Source: Bacteroidota bacterium
GTDB lineage: Bacteria > Bacteroidota > Bacteroidia > Flavobacteriales_F > PHOS-HE28
Assembly: GCA_023418095.1 (NCBI GenBank)
Contig: JAEZDL010000072.1
Location: 1 to 38,884, forward strand
Reading direction: 5' to 3'
Length of the DNA stretch: 38,884 nucleotides
Shown here: piece after piece, positions 33,992 to 38,884 of the stretch
How the letters are laid out: each line of letters begins with the position of its first letter
Numbering within the stretch: position 1 is the stretch's first letter
The notes under the pieces: model-generated
The model's database searches: none
What the model was told of the DNA's origin: nothing
The model's input: only the letters and a program-made list of their open reading frames with translations
Made by a program: the position numbers and the translations under genes

Positions 33992-35449
33992 TCAGAATTC
34001 AGCGTTCTTCGGCGTCCTTGGGAAGGGGATCACGTCCCGGATGTTGCCCATGCCGGTAACGAATTGCACAAATCGTTCGAGCCCAAGGCCGAAACCGGCA
34101 TGCGGTACGGTGCCGAACCGGCGTGTGTCCAGGTACCACCAGAGTTCTTCCGCCGGAACGTCCATCTCCTTCATGCGTTCCTCCAGCACATCGAGCCTTT
34201 CCTCGCGCTGGCTTCCGCCGATGATCTCGCCGATCCCCGGGAACAGCACGTCCATCGCGGCCACGGTCTTTCCTTTTTCTGAAAAGCCCAGGTCGCCAGG
34301 GCCGTTCGTTCGCATGTAGAACGCCTTGATCTGCGCAGGATAACCAGTAACGATCACCGGCTTTTTGAAATGCTTTTCCACCAGGTACCGCTCATGCTCG
34401 CTCTGCAGGTCCACGCCCCATTCCACCGGAAATTGGAATTGCTTCTTCTGGTACGGTTTGCTACGCAGAAGGATCTCGATCGCTTCACTATAAGTGATCC
34501 GTTCGAACGGATGTTCAAGCACGAACTTCAACCGATCGATTAGACTCATTTCCTGGCGTTGCGCCTGGGGTTTCTGCGCTTCCTCCTCCTTCAGGCGCGC
34601 ATCAAGGAATTCGAGGTCATCGGCGCAGTTTCTCAACACGCGATCGATGAGGTGTTTGCAAAGGCCCTCCGCCAGGTCCATATCACCTTTCAGATCCATG
34701 AAGGCGGCTTCAGGCTCGATCATCCAGAACTCCGCAAGGTGTCTTGTGGTGTTGCTGTTCTCTGCGCGGAAAGTAGGTCCGAACGTGTAGACCTTCCCGA
34801 GCGCCAATGCGGCCAATTCCGCCTGAAGCTGCCCACTTACGGTAAGGCGGCTTTCCCTTCCGAAGAAATCCTCCTTGAGATCGACCTCGCCTTCGGGAGT
34901 TCTCGGCGGATCTTTCGCATCGAGCACCGAAACCCGGAACATCTCACCGGCGCCCTCGGCATCACTGGCAGTGATGATCGGGCTATGGAAATAGTTGAAC
35001 CCGTTCCGATCGAAGTATTCATGGATGCCGAAACTCACCTGGTGCCGTATGCGGAACACCGCACTGAAGGTGTTCGTCCTGAAACGCAGGTGTGCCTTTT
35101 CGCGCAGGAATTCGAGCGAATGTTTCTTCGGCTGGATCGGATATGTCTCCGGATCGCTGTCGCCGAGCACTTCCACCCGTTCCACCTGCAGCTCCACACG
35201 CTGGCCGCTGCCTTTGCTGGGCACAAGGGTTCCTATGCAGATCACCGATGCGCTCGTTGTGAACCGTGAACGGATCGATGGATCGACCTTTTCCTGATCG
35301 ATCACGCACTGCAGGTTGCGGATCGTGCTGCCATCGTTGAGCGCGATGAACCGGTCGTTGCGGAAGGTGCGGACCCAGCCGGCCACCGTGACGATGGTAT
35401 CGGTAAGCGTGATGTCGTCCAGGGCCTGTTTGATCGGGATGCGTTCCAT
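33992..35449 (-). CDS. asnS: Asparaginyl-tRNA synthetase
   Basis: The 485-residue class IIb synthetase charges tRNA-Asn. It has an N-terminal OB-fold anticodon-binding domain (VTVAGWVRTFRNDRFIALND), motif 2 (FRAENSNTTRHLAEFWMIEPE region) and motif 3 (GFGLGLERFVQFVTGMGNIR). The NTTRHLAEF core distinguishes AsnRS-type enzymes. The gene has a -7-like box (CATCTTTG) and a predicted leader of about 20 nt. csbD follows 48 nt downstream. Its length and motifs are complete. Confidence 0.96.
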   Translation of the reverse strand: MERIPIKQALDDITLTDTIVTVAGWVRTFRNDRFIALNDGSTIRNLQCVIDQEKVDPSIRSRFTTSASVICIGTLVPSKGSGQRVELQVERVEVLGDSDPETYPIQPKKHSLEFLREKAHLRFRTNTFSAVFRIRHQVSFGIHEYFDRNGFNYFHSPIITASDAEGAGEMFRVSVLDAKDPPRTPEGEVDLKEDFFGRESRLTVSGQLQAELAALALGKVYTFGPTFRAENSNTTRHLAEFWMIEPEAAFMDLKGDMDLAEGLCKHLIDRVLRNCADDLEFLDARLKEEEAQKPQAQRQEMSLIDRLKFVLEHPFERITYSEAIEILLRSKPYQKKQFQFPVEWGVDLQSEHERYLVEKHFKKPVIVTGYPAQIKAFYMRTNGPGDLGFSEKGKTVAAMDVLFPGIGEIIGGSQREERLDVLEERMKEMDVPAEELWWYLDTRRFGTVPHAGFGLGLERFVQFVTGMGNIRDVIPFPRTPKNAEF

Positions 35450-35472
35450 GGTATTCGGTTCGATCGGGGGCG

Positions 35473-35480
35473 CAAAGATG
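35473..35480 (-). promoter_or_regulatory. Candidate -7 promoter box for asnS
   Basis: On the minus strand, CATCTTTG is followed by CGCC, the same 12 bases as at the tsaC start region. It lies 23 nt before the asnS ATG. Confidence 0.45.
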
Positions 35481-35530
35481 GCGACACATCACGATCGGCC
35501 CGTTCGTTGGTATGCATCGGCAAAGCGACA

Positions 35531-36040
35531 ATGATGAGTGAAGAAAGATCCCTCCACGGCATGAACGCGATCGCACGGATGAAGGAGATCGCGGATGAGA
35601 TGCCGATCTGCATGTTCCTTACCCGCCTCAACGAACGGCCGATCCCATCGCGGCCCATGGCGACACAGAAGGTTGATGATCAAGGCTCGATCTGGTTCCT
35701 CAGTTCGAAGAGTAGCATGAAAGATCACGATATATTGGCCGATCCGACCGTGCAACTGATCTACTCGAACATGGAGGATTCCGAGTATATGTCCATACTT
35801 GGCGAGGCGGAGGAATTGAACGACATGGAATTGAAGCGCGAACTGTGGACGCCGATGGCGAAGACATGGTTCCCCAACGGTGTGGAAGATCCCGATCTGG
35901 CCGTGCTGCGTGTGCGGGCGAAGGAAGGGTACTACTGGGATACGAAGAGCGGAAAGATCGTTTCCATGATCAAGATCATGGCCTCTTCGCTTACAGGCGG
36001 CGGGAAGGACGATGGGATCGAGGGAAAGCTTGCCCCCTGA
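35531..36040 (+). CDS. Pyridoxamine 5'-phosphate oxidase-like (general stress protein 26-type) protein
   Basis: The 169-residue protein has the split-barrel flavin-binding pattern of the PPOX-like stress proteins: MKEIADEMPICMFLTRLNER, the QKVDDQGSIWFLSSKSSMK strand pair, and VQLIYSN, then an acidic WFPNGVEDPDLAVLRV segment. Members bind FMN or F420; the role is usually unknown. I use the ATG-ATG pair at 35531. Its stop codon abuts the stop of the next, convergent gene exactly (TGA|TCA), with no base between. Confidence 0.85.
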   Translation: MMSEERSLHGMNAIARMKEIADEMPICMFLTRLNERPIPSRPMATQKVDDQGSIWFLSSKSSMKDHDILADPTVQLIYSNMEDSEYMSILGEAEELNDMELKRELWTPMAKTWFPNGVEDPDLAVLRVRAKEGYYWDTKSGKIVSMIKIMASSLTGGGKDDGIEGKLAP

Positions 36041-36424
36041 TCACTTCTTCATGGGCACCCACACACGTGAAGTCTCCACGTTGGTGAATGTGCCTTCCTC
36101 CGAGATGTTCATGATCCAGCGCGCCCCGTAGCCACGTTTTCCGCGGAAGCCGAAATCGATCGACCAGCGGCCATCGTTCAGGTTCACCGCTTCGAGCACA
36201 AGAGTGCGGCCGTTCAAACTTTCCTGCAGCGGCCCGAGCGGCCCGAAGATGTCCATGAGGCTTACACCACGATCGAGCTCGGTGTTCACCACTTCAACTT
36301 CCGGGATGCTGTCGATGTCGTACCGCACCACACGGAAGAATGTCTTGAGGTCGCTTTCCTCCAACAAGGCCATGGCGCAAAAGAGGCGCTGCTGGCATTC
36401 GGTCATTACAGGAAGTACACGCAT
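36041..36424 (-). CDS. Hypothetical protein of 127 residues
   Basis: I do not recognise a family. The product is soluble, with no signal peptide or membrane segment, and has an alpha-rich first half (LLEESDLKTFFRVVRY) and a beta-rich second half (RTLVLEAVNLNDGRWSIDFG, RWIMNISEEGTFTNVET). The start is uncertain: the next Met is 6 codons downstream (36406). The coding case rests on coherent amino-acid use, a full-length frame, and the exact abutment with the PPOX-like gene's stop. It is followed downstream on the minus strand by the large PKD/PA14 gene, whose start lies outside the window, so they are separate units. Confidence 0.65.
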   Translation of the reverse strand: MRVLPVMTECQQRLFCAMALLEESDLKTFFRVVRYDIDSIPEVEVVNTELDRGVSLMDIFGPLGPLQESLNGRTLVLEAVNLNDGRWSIDFGFRGKRGYGARWIMNISEEGTFTNVETSRVWVPMKK

Positions 36425-36537
36425 GGGGAGCTGGTTGTTCGAATTAACCGGACCCGATCGAATGGTCCGGCCCCCTTCTACGGAACTTATTGAAAAAAGG
36501 ATGTTAGTTCCTTCTCACTTCCTGCCGATCACCGGGA

Positions 36538-38884
36538 TCATGGCAATTGATGCGAGCGCGTCGCCGTGGGGATCACACCACCGATGTTCTGCAGGATCGG
36601 ATCCCGATCGTTGTTGGGACCTGCGTAGCGCACGATCCCATCCATGTTCACATCGCTCACAAGATACCCTATCGAAACTGCCGTTGGGATCACTCCGCCG
36701 ATCTGTTGCAGGATCCGATCGCGATCGTTGTTGCCCCCCACGTACCTGATCACGCCATCGGCTAGCACATCGCCCGCCCAAAGTGCGCGCACACCGTTGG
36801 GCATGATGCGCCCGGCCTCGATGCCATTGGTCGCCGTGCCGGCAAGGGTGAAGTCGAGCCAGGCCTCGTGCGGCCCCAACTGGATCGGAGCTGCTGTGCG
36901 AAGACCAAGGTGGTTCCTGTGCCTGACGGCCACGTGATAATTGCCAGCAGGTACTTCGAAGAGAAGCCGGGTCGATCCGTTGACCGAGACGATGTCGCCA
37001 TCGCGTTCCAGCAATGCACACTCCGTGGCCATGATCTGCCCTGGAACGCTCGCGTTCCTCAACTCCACCAGCACCCAATCCACCACGGCATTGCTACCGG
37101 TAACCGCCATTCGCGAAGCAGGAACTGTTTCGCCCCCGCTGCCGATCAGCGTATAACCAAGCGAGGTATACGGCTCGGTGAGCGGCACATGGCCTCCTGC
37201 ACGCAGATCATCGCGCATCAGGTTGAGGGAACTCACATATGCGCCCTGCAAATTCGCCCGTACACGCACACTTGGCGGACAATCCTGCCAGCGCACAAGC
37301 GCCGATCCCGGGATCACCGTGGGTGTATTGTTCGAAGGCGTTTGCCAGCGCAGCGCAAGATGATCGCCGCCGGTGCCCTCCTTATGCAGCACTTCGATGT
37401 AATAGTAGGCTCCCGCCTGGAGTTGAACGGGCCCGCTCACCTGCGATGGATACTTGTTGTATTCCGTGGCTCCTGTCCATCCGGGCACGCTGCAGATGAT
37501 CCGCTTGTGCCGCGCCTCGGCGTTCAGACCGAGGTAGGCTTCAGAAGCATCGTCGCTGGTGATCGTGAAGATGTAGCTGCCTGTTTGCGGGGCCACGATG
37601 AATCCGCGATAGCGAGCACCATAGTTATCGGCCGCGTTGGTAGGACCCTGCAAGCTCGTGGGGAATGTGGTGGAGTTCGGCGGGCCGGCAAAGGCCGTGC
37701 TGTTGGTGAGCGACGCCACCATCGATCCGGTGATGTTCGTCCAGAGTTGCCGCGTGATGCTACCGGCAGCCCCTGCACAAAGCGGCGGATCGAGCGTGAT
37801 CACACTGATCACCCTGGTGGCCGATCCGGTCAATCCATCATCATCGGTCACCGTGAGCGTGACAACGTGATCGCCCGTCTCTGTGAAGATCTTCCCGGGA
37901 TTCGGTGATGTGCTGAACGTGCCATCTCCAAAGCTCCATTGGTAGCTCACGATCTCTCCGGGATCGAAAGAACCCATACCATTGAAAAGCACGTTCAGCG
38001 GTGGCAGGCCTGCCGTGATGTTGGAATTGATCACGGCCGTCGGAGCGATCGCATGGCAGCGCGGATAGAGCGACTTGCTCACTTCGGTGGAAAGTCCGCC
38101 CGCATCGGTCACGCGAAGCCTGATCGTATAACTGTACTCCTCACCATCGCAACCGACACCGCTGATCACCGTGCTTGTGACCGGCTCGTTATCCACCGGT
38201 TCAGGATGCGTATGGGTGTTGTGATGGAAGATCGTGCGCCATTCGTACGTGAGCTGCCCCGGGCCATGTTCAGCATCGATCACACTGGCCTGCAGCTGGA
38301 TCACCGTATCCACACCTACGGGATAGAAGATGCCGTTCGCAAAGCTGGTGATGTCCACCGAAGGGGGCGTATTGTTCACCGATACCAAAAGGTTGGTCGA
38401 ATTCTGCTGACCGCTGCCATCTGTTACGGTGAGGGTGACATTGTAGCTGGTGGGCACGCCCGGCGGAGCCGTGAAGACATGCGTCGGGTTCAGCGCGGTG
38501 CTGGTCTGGCCATTGCCGAAATCCCAGAGATAACCCAACGTGGGCGATTCCATGTCGCTGCTCTGGCTTCCATTGAAATTCACCGTGAGCGGACCTGCGC
38601 CGAACTGTACGCTTTGGGTCGCAACGGCCACCGGCGGCTGATCCACGTTAAGCGTATAGCAGATGCGCCTGATCTCATTCGCATCGTAGCTGATGTACCA
38701 GATGCAACCATCGGGGCCTGCACCGAGCCATGTTACCGCGCCAAGACCGGCCGCCATGTCGTGCACGCTCACCGGTGCACCATCATCATCGATCACGAAA
38801 CGCTTGATCCAACCGCCCACATAATCGGCATTGAAAACGCTGTTCTGGTATTCCGGCGGAAAGTTGAGACCTGCCATGTAAGGC
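36538..38884 (-). CDS. PKD/PA14 multidomain secreted protein, partial at 5' end
   Basis: The frame stays open to the window edge, so the N-terminus is missing. About 780 residues are visible. They start in what looks like a sugar-dehydrogenase-type propeller (FPPEYQNSVFNADYVGGWIK, then PDGCIWYISYDANEIRRI). A PKD domain (GYLWDFGNGQTSTALNPTHVF), a beta-sandwich and a second PKD (YQWSFGDGTFSTSPNP) follow. Then come a PA14 domain (about 375-530; IVAPQTGSYIFTITSDDAS) and an unnamed domain with DWVLVELRNASVPG and GNYHVAVRHRNHLGL. The protein ends in two dockerin-like repeats (36563-36763) instead of the T9SS tail seen on the other cargo here. It is probably a surface or secreted glycan-binding enzyme. 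Confidence 0.85.
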   Translation of the reverse strand, partial: PYMAGLNFPPEYQNSVFNADYVGGWIKRFVIDDDGAPVSVHDMAAGLGAVTWLGAGPDGCIWYISYDANEIRRICYTLNVDQPPVAVATQSVQFGAGPLTVNFNGSQSSDMESPTLGYLWDFGNGQTSTALNPTHVFTAPPGVPTSYNVTLTVTDGSGQQNSTNLLVSVNNTPPSVDITSFANGIFYPVGVDTVIQLQASVIDAEHGPGQLTYEWRTIFHHNTHTHPEPVDNEPVTSTVISGVGCDGEEYSYTIRLRVTDAGGLSTEVSKSLYPRCHAIAPTAVINSNITAGLPPLNVLFNGMGSFDPGEIVSYQWSFGDGTFSTSPNPGKIFTETGDHVVTLTVTDDDGLTGSATRVISVITLDPPLCAGAAGSITRQLWTNITGSMVASLTNSTAFAGPPNSTTFPTSLQGPTNAADNYGARYRGFIVAPQTGSYIFTITSDDASEAYLGLNAEARHKRIICSVPGWTGATEYNKYPSQVSGPVQLQAGAYYYIEVLHKEGTGGDHLALRWQTPSNNTPTVIPGSALVRWQDCPPSVRVRANLQGAYVSSLNLMRDDLRAGGHVPLTEPYTSLGYTLIGSGGETVPASRMAVTGSNAVVDWVLVELRNASVPGQIMATECALLERDGDIVSVNGSTRLLFEVPAGNYHVAVRHRNHLGLRTAAPIQLGPHEAWLDFTLAGTATNGIEAGRIMPNGVRALWAGDVLADGVIRYVGGNNDRDRILQQIGGVIPTAVSIGYLVSDVNMDGIVRYAGPNNDRDPILQNIGGVIPTATRSHQLP
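36563..36763 (-). repeat. Tandem 117-bp repeat encoding two dockerin-like units
   Basis: Two copies start at 36563 and 36680 (period 117 bp, 39 residues). Each encodes a DxxxDGxxRYxGxNNDRDxILxxIGGxxPT pattern: GDVLADGVIRYVGGNNDRDR and SDVNMDGIVRYAGPNNDRDP. The paired Asp/Asn loops resemble calcium-binding dockerin or EF-hand-like units. They lie at the very C-terminus of the PKD/PA14 protein. Confidence 0.75.

Noticed and set aside
36425..36537. Possible terminator in the gap after the PKD/PA14 gene
   Set aside because: GGAAC and GTTCC can pair only across a 20-nt loop, and although a run of T follows on the minus strand, no compact GC stem precedes it. The evidence is too weak to list.
1..38884. 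CRISPR arrays, insertion sequences, prophage genes and integrases
   Set aside because: I saw no regularly spaced short repeats, transposase or integrase motifs, or terminal inverted repeats with target duplications. The only tandem repeat is the coding 117-bp unit near 36563-36763.

Overview
The window looks like chromosomal DNA of a GC-rich member of the Bacteroidota, most likely an uncultured Flavobacteriales-type lineage. The supports are a PorW/SprE-like type IX secretion (T9SS) lipoprotein, two secreted proteins with T9SS-type C-terminal tails, bactofilin next to porW, Bacteroidota-style large A2M and beta-barrel proteins, and many promoter-like boxes of the Bacteroidota -7 type (A-N-N-T-T-T/C-G). 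I saw no prophage, insertion sequence, CRISPR array or integrase. No stretch of 300 bases or more lacks a gene; the longest gap is the 249 bp between rpoN and a small membrane-protein gene (26480-26728).

Layout. 1-3356 (minus): the start of a small membrane protein, bactofilin and the PorW/SprE-like lipoprotein. 3418-5790 (plus): an M23 peptidase and a GH3-family ligase-like enzyme. 5784-6434 (minus): an outer-membrane beta-barrel protein. 6510-11976 (plus): tsaC/sua5, an ArsC/Spx-like protein without the usual Cys, dxr overlapping rseP, a stand-alone response regulator and an FAD oxidoreductase. 11957-12505 (minus): a HemG-type flavodoxin. 12636-20684 (plus): a 2032-residue A2M lipoprotein, a small lipoprotein, a secreted protein, an intrinsic terminator and methylmalonyl-CoA epimerase. 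20675-23289: a HAD hydrolase (minus), a CAU-anticodon tRNA (plus) and a GT-C-like membrane protein (minus). 23358-26479: galE (plus), then a PAP2-like membrane protein and rpoN (minus). 26729-27102 (plus): two tiny genes that overlap by ATGA, behind a candidate sigma-54 promoter. 27104-33943 (minus): a CotH-kinase/lamin-tail T9SS cargo, an FG-GAP/UnbV T9SS cargo, a two-CxxCH lipoprotein and CsbD. 33992-36040: asnS (minus) and a pyridoxamine-oxidase-like protein (plus). 36041-38884 (minus): a small hypothetical protein and a large PKD/PA14 protein open at the right edge.

How the genes fit together. Housekeeping functions (isoprenoid synthesis, t6A tRNA modification, asparaginyl-tRNA charging, propionate/methylmalonyl metabolism, sugar epimerisation, sigma-54) are interleaved with envelope and secretion functions (porW, bactofilin, M23 peptidase, RseP, beta-barrel, A2M, T9SS cargo).

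Three window-scale patterns stand out. First, all seven convergent gene junctions are overlapping, abutting or within 2 nt. Second, a -7-like box lies only 4-6 nt before the start codon of at least six genes, which predicts leaderless mRNAs. Third, GATC is roughly seven-fold more frequent than base composition predicts in the segments I counted by hand.
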